64,000 nt of DNA from Molanna angustata (GCA_963576475.1 OY754970.1:30230280-30294279), one strand, 5' to 3'; positions 33,464-45,345 are shown, counted from the stretch's first letter. Numbers and translations: made by a program. The notes: generated by a model from the sequence alone, not told the origin.

Positions 33464-33635
33464 ACCGACTGATGGGACGGGATGTAATGAAGGGAAGGGA
33501 TGCACTAAAGGGCCTGAAGGGACGGGAGGTATGAAACTGCCTGAAGGGACGGAAGGTAGTGAAGGGTCTGATGGGAAGGGACGTAATGAGGGATTAAAGG
33601 GACGGGAGGTACTGAAGGGCCTGAAGCGGCGGGTC
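33464..33635 (+). repeat. Tandem array 2: G-rich minisatellite
   Basis: Short irregular units of the type gaagggacgggaggtaatga and agggcctgaagggacgg, G-rich on the plus strand in an AT-rich surrounding. Confidence 0.85.
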
Positions 33636-33639
33636 CTGG

Positions 33640-34135
33640 AGTCTAATTCTGTTTCTTCTTAATTTTATGTAGACCTTTAGGGCAGTTTTTATACAAACTA
33701 TTTCCTATTGTCTAATTCATCTTCTTCTTCTTTTATGTATACATTTGGGTCATTTTTTTATAAAAATTATTTCCTTTAGTCTAATTATTTTTCTTCTTCA
33801 TTTAAGTACGTAGACTTTTGGGAGAGTTTTAATACAAACTATTTCCAATAGTCTTATTCATTTTCTTTTATGTAGACTTTTTGGTCAGTATTTATACAAA
33901 CTATTTCCAATAGTCTAAATATTCTTCTTCTTCTTTTTTGTAGACCTTTGGGTGAGCTTTTATACAATCTATTTCCAATAGTCTAATTCTTCTATTAGGT
34001 ATATGTATTTTTACTTATTTTATGTAGAACATTGGAATAGTTTTTTATACAAACTATTTCTTATAGTCTTATACTTATTTTTCTCTTTTTTATTTAGTCT
34101 TTTGGGTTAGTTTTAAGTCTAATAGTCTATTGTGC
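33640..34135 (+). repeat. Tandem array 3: ~70-80-bp units, about seven
   Basis: Units contain ttcttcttttatgtagacc, tttgggtcagtttttataca and aactatttccaatagtctaa, with small length changes. Confidence 0.88.
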
Positions 34136-34139
34136 AGAA

Positions 34140-34820
34140 ATATTATTAACGATATGCACACTTGATGAAAATACATATGAAATGAATGGGATATGGGATG
34201 TGACGATATAACCTGCACTAGAATCTTTTCAATACTTTTGTTTAATTAAATTTAAACCATTTATATCATCCTATTTTGAATAATTTTCAACACCTAATAT
34301 TTAAAGAATGGGGGTTGTGGCCATTACTGAACTCTTCACAACATTTATATTCAAATTAAAAACTATTTACTATAGTTCAAGTCTTCTTCTTCTTCGTTAA
34401 TGAAGACTTTCAGTCAAATTGAGCAAAAATATAATGCACACTTGATGAAAAAATATAAAAACGAATGGGATGTGACCAATACTAGATCTTTTCAGTACCT
34501 ACGTTTGTTTAATCAAATTTTAACCACATCCCAACATCCAAAATTACTAAATTTTCAATAGGTACACATTACAATTTGTTTTCGATGATAATATTTAAAA
34601 ATGGGGGTTGTGGCCAAACCAATCTCTTTACAACGTTGATAAACAGTCATATTTAAAACCATTACGCATAGTCCATGCGAGCAGAAATTGTATAAATATT
34701 ATACTTCATTCACACTTTATAGCAATATATAAAAAAGAATGGGTTGTGGCCATCACTTGAACATTTTACAATACTTAAACTCAATCAAATTTCAAACCAC
34801 TTTTCATAGTCTGATATTGC
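34140..34820 (+). repeat. Tandem array 4: long diverged units, about three
   Basis: Recurring blocks are atgcacacttgatgaaaa, aatgggggttgtggcca, and tttaaaccatt or equivalents followed by atagtc. Unit length is roughly 280 bp and the last unit is incomplete. Confidence 0.75.
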
Positions 34821-34919
34821 AAAATAATTGGGTGACAATATTATAAAAACGATTGCTTTTTCTTTCACAATTTTACATTCTTGGCCAACGGCGGGACATA
34901 AAAGCTAGTATTAAATAAT

Positions 34920-35475
34920 TCGGTATTTATTATATCGGTACGATTATTTAAATAGAACGAAAAATTAAATATTTTTAACATCATATATTATATGTAATAA
35001 CTCAGTAGTTACCTATGTTCATATAATAATATTTGACCGTATAACCCAACTCTATATACATAAGAATGTTATGTGTGTGTTTAGTGTAGAAATAGGTTCT
35101 GCCCCAGATGCCTAGTTAAACGACATTCAGCGAATAGTTATGTAGGTGTACTGGTTATTCAAGTGTGTGTATATATGTTCCTCTGGATTTTTCGGTTCAG
35201 GTTCACGGGATATATTGTGGTCTTGTATGTATCTCTATTGAGGTCACACAGCTGATGGAAAAACAACAGCGATGCGGCGAAGCTCAATTTGCTTGTGGAA
35301 ATGAAATTCCCGATCTCAACATCCAACCAATAATTCCTAACAATAACTACAATATTAACAATATTTGGTACCTATATATTTAACAGAATCTGTTACAATG
35401 CTCTTTCGGGTTATCATATCTATCATTGCAATGCTATTTTGGGGTTATTAAAAGGTATTTGTAGTATGTAGAGCT
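34920..35475. other. No recognised feature
   Basis: A 72-codon frame at 35165 has no motif. A palindrome-like acataagaatgttatgtgtg at 35058 is short. Confidence 0.5.
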
Positions 35476-35479
35476 TACT

Positions 35480-35705
35480 AAAGTGCCAGAGTGGTCACTT
35501 GGTTGGAAGCGATTGCATACCAGCGTGAGCTGGTATACACGCCTGTAATTGAGGTGGTAAGGTCGGTCAGTTGGACGTGTAGGTATTACCTGTTTGTCCG
35601 CCTTCAGCTACATACAATCCAAATGATATCTCAACCGCTTGGTTCGAACCTGGAGGCCGTCTGTTCGGAGAGTCCCGACAGCTGAGCCACAGATTGATCG
35701 ACCAA
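35480..35705 (-). mobile_element. tRNA-derived SINE, third family
   Basis: The minus strand from 35700 shows A box (TGTGGCTCAGCTGTCGGG) and a perfect B box (GGTTCGAACC) at tRNA distance, followed by a body with gtatgtagctgaaggcgg and a GC-richer 3' part. Differs from the other two SINE families. No second copy was found. Confidence 0.65.
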
Positions 35706-35764
35706 GCAACTGCGATACCGTATACAATAGATTAAATATTATTATCAAATATTACTCAGGTAGG

Positions 35765-36105
35765 AATGGTTGACAGATTGAAAGATATAACAGGAAATTG
35801 AACTTACTCTTTTATTTATCAAGTTGATGATTACAATTGGTGCTTACTAATATTACTTGGTACAGAAATGTCGAGTTATTATTTAATGAATATAAATGTA
35901 AATTTGAAACGCGGACGATTTGAACGACGACGAGCGGTCGGGCAGCGTGATGCCTAGCTTCGAGATCTGGATGACGGAATGGTCTGGGCGCGCTGTGCTT
36001 CCCCTTAAATAGGAGACGGGCTGTGAATACGGCGCAGGGCAAGATGGCGCCTGCCGGTGTAACTCAGCTACGCGGCGCAATCGGCGGTTGCGCCACACTA
36101 TCATC
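35765..36105 (-). mobile_element. Candidate solo LTR (promoter and poly-A signal in order)
   Basis: On the minus strand a GC-rich segment begins TGTGGCGCAACCGCC near 36096. A TATA-like ctatttaagggg lies near 36010, and the AATAAA signal is near 35818, about 190 bp downstream. The segment can be drawn to end ...ctgtca near 35770, giving TG...CA ends. Order and spacing fit a long terminal repeat. A target duplication could not be confirmed and no internal retrovirus-like coding region flanks it, so a solo LTR is the best reading. A cellular promoter is an alternative. The plus/minus frames of 73-76 codons here are not considered genes. Confidence 0.4.
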
Positions 36106-36109
36106 TGAG

Positions 36110-37265
36110 GAAGAAGCTGTCGCTTCGAATTCTATGGTATTTAGTAACTCATTCCAGATTCAAACTAATTTTCATTCTAAACACGCGGTACATCCAAAAT
36201 AAATTTACAGACACACTTCAATGTTTTCTTCGCGTTGAAATGAAGAAAAAAACAGTTTCACGTCAGTTCGTAGATTGTTTACATTCAAACTGCCAATGTC
36301 AAAAGCATAATGTCAAACGCAGTTGTTTTTATAAAGCAAACAAATTCAGAACATACACAAGCTATTTTGAAACGATATAAATAGTACTTAAACAATTACT
36401 CTAAGTTTGGATGGAATACCAAATTGTCCAATTTTATCAAAATATCAATTGTATCATGCCGGAAATATCAAACACATAATGTAAAACGCTGGTGTTTTAT
36501 ACAGCAAACAAATTCAAATACAATAAATAGTTACCTACTTAATCTGTAAATGGTACTTAGACTAGTACCTACACTTAGTTTCTATGAAATACAAAACTCT
36601 TCAATAAGTAAAATAAAAGTGTGTAAAAAAAAGATAATACTGTCTTGAGGTGTTTGGAGCATATTCAAAAAGTAGGTAGGTACATGTAAGTACCATCTAT
36701 GTTTCCATTTTGTCATTGTTGAACCTATTTTAGTTTTTTCCAATCAAATAAACCGATTTTTGTTCCACATTTTTCCTTTTTAATAGGACGATCGTTTCGG
36801 ATGAATAGGCCTTTTTCAACTGGTTCAGTTCTCCATCGGAAAATATGTATCATAAGGAATTTGAAACTACGATTTATTTTGTATTTTTTTATCCAAAGAT
36901 TATTGAATAATAGTTCTCGTTGGTCACTGGTTGTGTCATATGTATTTACGGAAGTAATATCACGGAGAGGAATAAAGAGCAACAGAAAGTATGTACCTAC
37001 TTTTGTGTAGATGAGAGAGATATATGTTTGGAGAGATGAGAATGAATCTGGGTGACCGGGGCGCAGTACAGCCAGCATCCTATGACCTCTTCGCTACTAG
37101 GTCACTGCCCAGCCAGGCCAGCCAGCTGTATAGAGTCACCTGATCTGGGTGCAGGGCGTGACGAGATGCAAGATGCAATTTCACAATATTGTGCGCCCAT
37201 CCTGTTTGCAACTAGGCACTTACTAACCGCAAAACGATCAATTCGTATTTATTATCTTTCTTATT
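36110..37265. other. Stretch with a 117-codon minus frame, not supported
   Basis: The frame at 37078-36725 begins MLAVLRPGHPDSFSSLQTYI and turns AT-rich. Its start lies in a GC-richer patch (37040-37220) that could be part of an unrecognised repeat. No domain is visible. Confidence 0.45.
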
Positions 37266-37267
37266 GG

Positions 37268-37430
37268 TCGTAGGCCTCACTGCTGAGGATCGTGATCACC
37301 TCGCAGCACATCATGCACTCTCTTTATATCCACTCCTTTCCATCTGCGGCCAGGTGGACAGCCTCGTGGAGTGTTAGAGCTATCAGCTTGGTCGATCCAT
37401 CTTATTGGTGTTCTCCGGTTTGCCTATTTT
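37268..37430 (-). pseudogene. RTE-type ORF2 C-terminus with frameshift
   Basis: The minus strand reads RRTPIRWIDQ, then in a shifted frame LHEAVHLAAD, then RVHDVLRGDHDPQQ and a stop. All three are recognisable parts of the ORF2 tail in one RTE-like subfamily. Confidence 0.72.
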
Positions 37431-37524
37431 CTGTGTAGTGATGAACTCTAACAATTATAATGAATGTGTTCTATGATTAAATTTGTCGCCTTTCGTGTCA
37501 CTGTTTTCCGATTTCCGATTGGTA

Positions 37525-37800
37525 CACAATTTTTAATTGCGTTTTCAGTCTGGATCTGTGAGACGATAAACATGAGTCGTCTATGGGCAGCGGTATGAAA
37601 TATCCCTGATAATCGTTCCTTGTGTCATCCGACGAACAGTTACTCCGGGGATAAACAGAGCTCAGAGCTCTTAAACATTTCCTTTGGAGTGGTGCAGGTG
37701 ACCCCCTCAAAGTCTTCAGAATATATGGCAACTCGGGCAAATCGGGTGCATGTTATATAAATATTTGACAAAGCACTTGTTAGTTGCCTGAGAATCAATA
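37525..37800 (+). mobile_element. S2 SINE body interrupted by ~130 bp
   Basis: S2 body begins acacaatttttaattgcgtt and ggatctgtgagacgataaac, is then interrupted by unrelated sequence (gggcagcggtatgaaatatc to gcaggtgaccccctc), and resumes aaagtcttcagaatatatgg, to tgttagttgcctgag. The head is missing. Confidence 0.7.
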
Positions 37801-37804
37801 CAAA

Positions 37805-40610
37805 AAACAAAATTCGATGAAAATTTCTAATGAAATGCATCACAAATTATGGCGATATGGGAATTTATTGTTTTCCAATAGATTTTAGCAATAAGTGATA
37901 AAAAAGAAACGAGAAAATTACAATCGAGTGCTATTAGATTCTAAGTATTTTTTACGTCATATTTATCTGGACATCACTCATTCCAGAGACCTTCGGAATG
38001 TGCATACATTAGATGGCTTTATTTTTTCAGCCTTCCTTCGTCCAGTTTTATAGAACAGCCATTTTTTCTCAAATGCGATGTTGATAAGTAGCGGCATTTA
38101 AAAAATTGTTGGTGTTGCCATCATAAAATTTAAACCATATGTACATTACAGATATGGGTAGTGTAACCAGATTGATTTGAAATAATACCACACAAAAATT
38201 TATGTAGTAACCAATAAATATGAAATACATAATAACTGGTTCCGATTATTGTTTTCATACTTTGAATTTCATTTCGAAATAATGAGTTATTTATTATTTT
38301 TACAAAACTAATTAGTCCGAATTTGGTATGTAAGTAATTATGAATGCAATAGTAATGATACATATATACTCTTTATAGTTACTAGTGCGTAAATTATAAT
38401 CCCTGTACAGACTTACTCAATTGTTTATTTGCTATATATCATGTCTTAATATCAATTCGACTAGATGGACAGACGAAATTACCCAATGCAAATTACTATT
38501 TATCACAGTTATCAAACGTCTGACCCCAAGATCGTGAAGACATTGTGCTTGATTCTCGTCACGGGATAAGTTTTTTAAACAAGGCCAAAAACAAATGTAT
38601 GATTGCAGATTCTGCAGCACAAAACCCACGTCTGTTTATTCTTATCGAGCACCTTACGTACATATATGAACCTTTAGGAAAATAAATATGAAAAAGAAAT
38701 AAACTATTATTGATTATCAGCTATTTTTCGTGTAGGATTGCATCATTGTGGTTAAATATTAATGGGATGTGGTTCAAGTATATACTAGACCCAAAACGTA
38801 ATTTTTTTATAGATGGAGGATCAAGGTTAAGTCATAGAGTGACAACATGGATAGATATTGTGATATTGGTGAGAGGTTCTACAGGATAATATGCTTAGGA
38901 CCGAGCTGATGACTTGATATTTATGATGATACATCTATGGCTTTCTTTTCTCGGCTATGAATAACAAGATATAAGACAGAACAAGATAAATGATGTCTAA
39001 ATATGCCAATTGATATTAAGCATACATACCGAAAGTTCGTTTCAATATATTCTCGCTACAATGTATTATTATTAGTACAATAGTAGTAGCGTTATATCAT
39101 TCTTAGAACGGCCAACACTAACAATATCGCATGAACCAATACAATGACCTCGATTTTGCTAATAGCGGCATCGACCTTTCCTATGTATAACTTATATATT
39201 GGTGTTATGCAACCCTTGTATCGTTCAATGACTACATTAAGTCCTTCGAAAACTAAACAAATCGGTTCACCTGTCATAAAAGGCCAATAGACACATGAGT
39301 TGCAATAAAACATCACCTTCATTTTCGTCTGTGCATTTCTACGTGAACCTCCGACGGTTCATCTGGGACTAGAAAAAGCGTTGGCTTCGATCTAGTCAGC
39401 TGACCATAGAATGGTGGGCCTCATGCCAATGTTGATGCTTGTTTTGTGCAACTTTGAATTGTTGAGATCTCAACGTCCAATTCGGAGATCTTCTGCATTC
39501 TCTCGTGCGTCGTTTCTATCTAGCACACCTCGTAGTCGGGCCATTTTAAACCCAGTTCTTGGAGATGTCAATAAAAGTCATTCATGGCAATTTATAGTTA
39601 CTAAACGAAGCTGTGATTTAAAAATCACGATTCAGATTTTATTGCATTGGTTTAAAAATAAAATGCAGATAATTGAACAAGATTTATCTTGTATTCATGC
39701 CTTATTTCCATAATATTCATATGACTTTAAATATGGAATCCAAATTGTCTGCATTTACCTGATTACAAAGTGATTTTCTCTCAATGTTGGGCAAATTGAC
39801 AAAATATGTGCTTGAAATATTAACACCCGTATACCACGTTTTTGGTACCTACATGTTTTTTTTATATATTTTTGTTTTGTAAACTACGTATTTTTAAACG
39901 CTAATAATTGTTGAAGTGTGAAGCTATTTTGTCATACTTATCCAATTTGTATAGAAACACTCTAGGGTGTTTTTAAAAGTCGTAAAATTGTTTCCTTTGA
40001 AATATAGAATGTGAAGGAATATTTTAGGTTTAGAGAATGGATAAGCAGTATTTTGGAAGAAGCAGACAGGATCACTTTACATTGCCTTAGATATCTATTG
40101 TAATACCAGCCCTGGATTATCTATAAATAACAAATCGTTCCGAAAAGCGTCATTATTACTAGCCAAGTAAAGTTGTTCCTATGCAGGCATGCTATGGTGT
40201 ACCATATATCTATAGCATTATAATTTGCATCTTAATACTAGAGCAGTAGTGTATCAAGCCCGCCCTTCGCCCTTGCACTACCACGCCAACGCTCCGCCCA
40301 CAGAAACCAAAGCTGCTTCCATTTACAATGTTTACAGCGACTCACCAGTCGATTCACCGCTGCAACAGACTGAATTATTATTATGAAATGTAGCTTCATC
40401 TCAATAATGCACCAGCAGGTGTATTGCCTTGTCAGTGTACCCACACTATTTATTATGCTGGCATTCTTGTTTGTAGGTAGAAGGTGAATAATTTCAGTAT
40501 TTTGGTCAGTAAGGCACAAATATTTTTACTTTGATTTTTAATCTTTGCCGTGATTGCTTGGGAGAAAATTTTTAAAAAATCCATTCTTAAACCGCTAAAG
40601 GGCTGATTCA
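37805..40610. other. Long stretch without supported genes
   Basis: Motif-free frames of 65-100 codons lie at 38130-38363, 38432-38629, 39092-39322 and 39411-39713. The minus-strand frame starting ARLRGVLDRNDARENAEDLR near 39541 is followed by a stop and could be a retroelement relic, but I could not place it. Confidence 0.45.
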
Positions 40611-40619
40611 AGATCGTTG

Positions 40620-40754
40620 TTACTGCCCGTTCCCACTTGTCATGTGTCTTGTAACACAAGTGTAAGTGTGAACAGCTCCATTTAAAATGTATTGCCACTA
40701 GATCACACGACTTTTTATCGTGTCCGACACACGACAAGTGAGAACGGGCTGTAA
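40620..40754. mobile_element. 135-bp MITE with ~27-bp terminal inverted repeats
   Basis: Left end TTACTGCCCGTTCCCACTTG and right end mirrored as its complement with one or two changes (ACGACAAGTGAGAACGGGCT then GTAA). The interior is non-coding. Confidence 0.8.
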
Positions 40755-40759
40755 GGGCG

Positions 40760-41330
40760 TTAATAGTTCATTTATTTGTTAGAATTCTTACCTACCTGTC
40801 GCCTGCGTATTCTACATTACAGAGTTAGGTTCTTAGCGAAAATTCGAAATTGGAAACGGATTTGAATTTAAAGAGTTAGGCCACAGGTTGAAGAAAATAT
40901 TCAACGCTGCCTATTAAATCTTACAGTCAATACGCTCTGCATTCAAAAATGGTGTATATTTTTAGTCATTGGCTCTCTTAGCTGCAAGTTTTCTAGAATT
41001 GTCCCAAAAGGTTAAATAATTTAGTACTCCTGCACATAAAAAAAATAATAAAGATAAAGATGACAAGATTTTATCTATTGAGTATGTAGGTATAATACAG
41101 ATTGATGCAAAATCATTTAATAAAAATAGCAATAATTTATCAGCAATTTTATTCCAGGGTCAGATTTATCTTAGGAGTACTTGGAGTCATCAAATAGTCA
41201 TTACATTCGGCATTAGTTGATGGAGCACCTTAGGAATTGGCTCTATTTGTAAAAACAACTTCAACCTTGATACCAGTAGGTAGCGAACTTTAAAAAAAAA
41301 TATGTACCTACATATTATGGATAAAAAAAT
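40760..41330. other. No recognised feature
   Basis: AT-rich sequence with no frame or repeat copy that can be supported. Confidence 0.5.
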
Positions 41331-41336
41331 GAACAT

Positions 41337-41648
41337 GTACCGACCGCCATGGCACAGTTGGTAAGCCGTTCGGTTTCTGTGCGGGCGTCCTGGGTTTGAT
41401 TCTCAGCAGAGGCGAAATTTATTTAAATTCATTTCTAACGCTTATGTTGCTTCTCTGGGCTGGAAACACTGGTTATTTGGAAGAAATTGCCATACGGTAA
41501 TAAACTCGCCACTTACGCAGGGTGCAAGGTAGTGTGTTAATATTTGCGTGAGAAATAAATTTAAATAAATTTCTCCTCTGCTGGGAATCGAACCCAGGAC
41601 GCCCGCACAGAAACCAAACGGCTTACCAACTGTGCCACGGCGATGTAC
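41337..41648. mobile_element. Element with two convergent tRNA-like arms (inverted SINE pair)
   Basis: A tRNA-like head runs rightward from 41346 (GCCATGGCACAGTTGGTAAG, then GGGTTTGATTCTC as B box) and is followed by an AATTTATTTAAATT-type stretch. Its near-exact inverse occupies 41560-41643, running leftward (CGCCGTGGCACAGTTGGTAA; B box GGGTTCGATTCCC). Arms are about 95 bp, with roughly 115 bp between them. The middle contains, on the minus strand, the core gtttattaccgtatggcaat seen in repeat family D. The right arm retains the better B box. The 78-codon minus frame across it has no meaning as protein. Such a unit could arise from two inverted SINE insertions or be a foldback element that captured a tRNA. 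Confidence 0.85.
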
Positions 41649-41654
41649 GCATTC

Positions 41655-43260
41655 ATAGAAAATTTCTATGACTAGCATATATAACCATAAAACTGCCTTT
41701 TCTAAGTTTTACTTTTTCTTTAGTTTGGCTTTCTCATATAATCGTTAAGGACTGTCATTTTTTTACTTAAATTTTTTTGATGTTGAAGTTTGAAAATTGT
41801 ACAATGTTCATGTTTAATTACAAATGGAATCAAACTAGGTTTTATGGGTATGGTTATTTCTTGTTATTTTGTATAAAATTATAATTATTAAAACGTTACC
41901 AAGCGTTGTCACCAATCATTTGAGTTTTTTTACAATTTGAATATGATATATCTCAATTTTCGTCCAGGGTTTGCGTGGTCCTAAGGTCCTAGGCACGCCC
42001 CTGCTTACTACTAGTGTTTTGATGTACCAAGGCGTCTTAATAAAAAAAACTTGTCTTCATTACTTTTTTGCTTCAAAATCCTCACCACTTATCAGACTTT
42101 GAACTTTTAAAGGTCAACACATTTTGCCAGGCGTGCACGTGCTTGTTTGATAAATTTACTTACTCGATCTAAATCTCGACGATTTATTTTCTAGATCGCG
42201 AAAATGTTTTCCTTTGAACTGTCTGTTTCTTTATTTGTTCTTTCCAGAAACTATGTTTGTTTCGTTTCGCTTTGTGCTAATTGATTTTCATTATTATTGG
42301 TTAATTGATAGCCTTTGTTTCAATGTTGAAACTGTTAGAGGTTCCGAGTGTTAAATTAATGCTTCTATCTCTAAAAGTCGTTATATGTGTGTAAAGTGTT
42401 ACTTACGAAGTTGCCTTGTATCATTTGTTGCATAGTAGTGTTGTATATTTAAAGGCTTTTAATGTTAGTCCATTAGTAAACAACTTCGGCCTTGGCCGGT
42501 GTTATTATTCCGTCTTCACAGCGTGTCTATGGCTTGGCGGTCCAGCTTGATGTTGTGTATCTAGATTCTTTGTTCTGTGTGTGTATCACTAAGATTATTT
42601 ATGACTGGCCGTTCTCATCCTTGCTTGATTCGATCGTGTTTGGCAGTTTATTCTGGTTGACAATGTGCTTCGGTAGATGCTCCGGTTATTGGTATGTTTG
42701 GAATCCCCTACGAGGCCCCAGAATCTGTGTCCTTCTGAATGCGCGATGTTTCCGTCTTCGTACGTCGTTATGCAACTTCATAATGTATTTTTAATTGTCC
42801 TATATCTAATGTTTATGTCGGACTTGAGATTGTGTGGCTAATTTCGTGTTGAGTTTGCTACATATTTTTTTTCATTCTGGTTGTCTTCTCCAATCTGGTA
42901 TAATTTTTAGTCTATGACCAATCAATGATAGATTATTATTTTTTCTTTGATTGAAGATGAAAAACAGGTAACATCCATAACATCATTTATTTTCATAATT
43001 CAACATATATATAATTGTGGATTTTATGTAGATAACATTATATTCTTCTCAGTTAATATAAAAAATAAGCATGTCACTGAGTTCAGAAAGTATGTAGATG
43101 AATGTTCGAACCGCAATGTGTGTGCGATTTCTTCTGTTTTTTTTGCGTATGGGAGACTTGATGATAATTTTTTTATTATTATATTTTATTAAATTTATAA
43201 AACATATATAAAAAAAAAACAATTAAAAACATAGAAAAAGATGCACAATAAGAAAAAAAA
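41655..43260. other. No gene supported; one 100-codon frame
   Basis: The frame at 42492 (MAGVIIPSSQRVYGLAVQLD at its start) is in a GC-richer patch and has some hydrophobic segments, but no recognised domain, splice context or homologue in the window. The phrase ggtcctaggcacgcccctgc at 41980 is typical of dispersed repeat ends. Confidence 0.45.
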
Positions 43261-43265
43261 CACAT

Positions 43266-43305
43266 TTTCCTTTACCAGAGTGCAAGCACTCGTGTGTAAA
43301 GGAAA
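43266..43305. repeat. 40-bp hairpin
   Basis: tttcctttaccagagtgc pairs with gcactcgtgtgtaaaggaaa apart from a few bases, around a 2-base loop. Part of the stem reappears at 1681. Confidence 0.7.
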
Positions 43306-43309
43306 CATT

Positions 43310-44480
43310 TATTTTTATTTTAGAAACAAAAGACACAATATATTATATATGCATAAAAATAAGTCAATTTTAATTAGTTTATTGTATTTTTCTTTTGAAT
43401 TAATTATATTCAGTTGACAGTCTCAAATCTATTTCAAGTTGGTTGAACCACGCCACCCAATTGTACGTGTAGTAGTGCTGTGCAAAAGTTGTATGTGGTG
43501 TGGTTGTACGGGGTACACAATTGACCCACTATATTTTGTCTATCACTCGCCACACGTACAAAGGGACCTTCCTATGTCTTTATAATATTTGAAATATTTA
43601 GTCCGCTGGATTTTGCGAACAACTGAAACCTATGAAAGTTGTGATTTGGTACCTACCTACAAAGTAAATGGCAAATAATGACATATCTGCTCACTGTTTA
43701 ATTTTTAATAATTATTCAGTGAGGTTTAATTGCGAAATAAGCATCGATCATATAATTTATTTTACCGTGAAAGCCGACTGTTACGACCATAATTCACTTG
43801 GTGTTTTTCTTGTTCGCGGTCTTTCATCTGCCTCGGTTGTTCTTTTGTTTATTGTATTTTACGGAAAAATGTAATCAAAACAAAGTAACACAATTTGTTG
43901 ATACAATTTTGAATTAATTACTTGAAAGCTTTTCTTGATTAATTTTGGCACGCGTTAATTTCCCCCTGCCCTTGGTTTCTTCTAAATGATACTTTTATTT
44001 TGCAACGAAACCTGCGTAGGTAAAGGTCATACACCCGATGTTTTTGACAAATTCTAACCAAATTTTCGAAACTAATTTTAAATGTCTACCGAGTAACTGC
44101 TTTATCTCATTATGTTGGTACCTACATCCGGAGGAAGTATTCCGTTGTGAAAATGAAAATGTTACGTCGCGTTTAATCTTCATAATTTTGAAATTGGTAT
44201 CTACCCGCTGTTTATTTTTTAACTTTTTTGTCGCTCAAGTTACGATCCTTTGACTTGAATGTACCTGTTTGTTTTTCTTGAATATAAATACACTTTAATC
44301 CTTATTTTATTGGGTCGTTTGTTGTATCTTCTCTTTCATTTAGAATTTGACTATCAAACGGGTCTTTTTATAGTTAAACTTCTTTAAGAAAGTCCCTTTG
44401 TATTACTAGTATTATGAGCGAAAATGGAATAGCTAATATTGCTGCATTAACAATTTCTTCAAGAAGTTAACGTTAGAAGT
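43310..44480. other. No recognised feature
   Basis: Motif-free frames of 60-71 codons at 43668 and 44038. A GC-richer segment at 43440-43570 holds short inverted words (ccacacgtac/gtacgtgta). Confidence 0.5.
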
Positions 44481-44489
44481 GTGAATGAA

Positions 44490-44568
44490 TGATAAAAATG
44501 TGTGTCAAGAGGGTTATGTAGTATTTTGTCATCTCTGTCTACCCCCAATAGAGATAAGTATTTTGTCA
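44490..44568 (+). repeat. RTE 3'-end remnant, same family as 13667
   Basis: gtgtgaatgaatgataaaaa, tgtgtgtcaaga and tctctgtctacccccaatag parallel the end of the element at 14160-14225. The ATGT tail is gone. Confidence 0.55.
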
Positions 44569-45075
44569 GTATACCAATTTCTCCTCAGCGAGTGTTTTTT
44601 TAACTGACAATGCGATTTTCACAATATTTAGCGTTAAAGTTTTAAATTTTATTTTATTTTTCATTTAATATTTCGTGCTGTGTATTTTTTCGCGTTGATT
44701 ACAGTTGCAATATGATATTTTTTCTCAACCATTCTCAACATTGGATATTTTGTATGCACGCCACGGAAATGATATGGGTCCGATATTACGAATCCTTCCT
44801 GCTGCATAACTTCAATAGCGTTAGAGGAAATGAATGAGACAGTAGTTCATAATGGCCACATTACTATAATATGTGGGTACTTACACAAATGCATTACGGA
44901 TATTCACTGCAGTTCCCTTAATCTGTCATAGACGAATTTCAATGTGTGCATGAATGAATAAAGTCATGAATATTTTAGTTATTGACGTCGATTACTACAT
45001 AATACCTTGAATAATATATATTAAATAAGTAGGTACATCTCATCTTACCTATTGAGGACAAACTTGGTTTTTTAA

Positions 45076-45185
45076 ATGTTGTACAATAACGACAGAAGAA
45101 ACAGATTGGAAATATAGAAAATTTGAAGGAATGTTGTACAATAACGACAGAAGAAACAGATTGGAAATATAGAAAATTTGAAGGA
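45076..45185 (+). repeat. Perfect 55-bp tandem duplication
   Basis: 45076-45130 is repeated without change at 45131-45185 (each unit starts atgttgtacaataacgacag and ends atttgaagga). The identity implies a recent event or an assembly artefact. Confidence 0.97.
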
Positions 45186-45189
45186 TAGT

Positions 45190-45345
45190 GGACTTAATGT
45201 GCCAGCCGTTTTCTGTCTTCTCTCTAGCATCGAGTTCTTCTTCCCTTCTCGTTGCTGGTTCAACAATGTTTTCACTTGAGCTGTCTATAACCTTTGTCGG
45301 GTTTTTCTCTTGCAAAAAGCCGCGAATGTGATTAGTAAAAAGTTA
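45190..45345 (-). other. Unidentified protein-like minus-strand segment
   Basis: The frame starting at 45315 reads MQEKNPTKVIDSSSENIVEP and then ATRREEELDAREKTENGWH before running into the tandem duplication. Its charged, non-AT-biased first 43 residues look like genuine coding sequence, perhaps a retroelement tail, but I could not assign it. Confidence 0.3.

Larger units (their letters stand above)
32750..34917 (+). mobile_element. Possible non-autonomous Helitron-like element carrying four tandem arrays
   Basis: The left part has ccgtttgtccgattataatg followed by aaactttggtgaat, a phrase type common in lepidopteran Helitron bodies. The right edge is ggcgggacataaaagctag followed by t, compatible with a Helitron CTAG terminus next to T. 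Between them are four consecutive tandem arrays. I could not identify a terminal hairpin or a 5' TC start with confidence, and no Rep/helicase is encoded. Alternatives are a complex satellite or local amplification unrelated to transposition. Confidence 0.35.

Noticed and set aside
36725..37078. 117-codon minus-strand gene
   Set aside because: No motif, half of the frame is AT-biased, and no splice or promoter context was found.
39480..39541. RTE-like tail on the minus strand (ARLRGVLDRNDARENAEDLR)
   Set aside because: Some resemblance to retroelement tails, but no diagnostic motif and a stop follows directly; left unassigned.
42492..42794. 100-codon plus-strand membrane protein
   Set aside because: Hydrophobic segments alone are not evidence; no recognised family or splice context.
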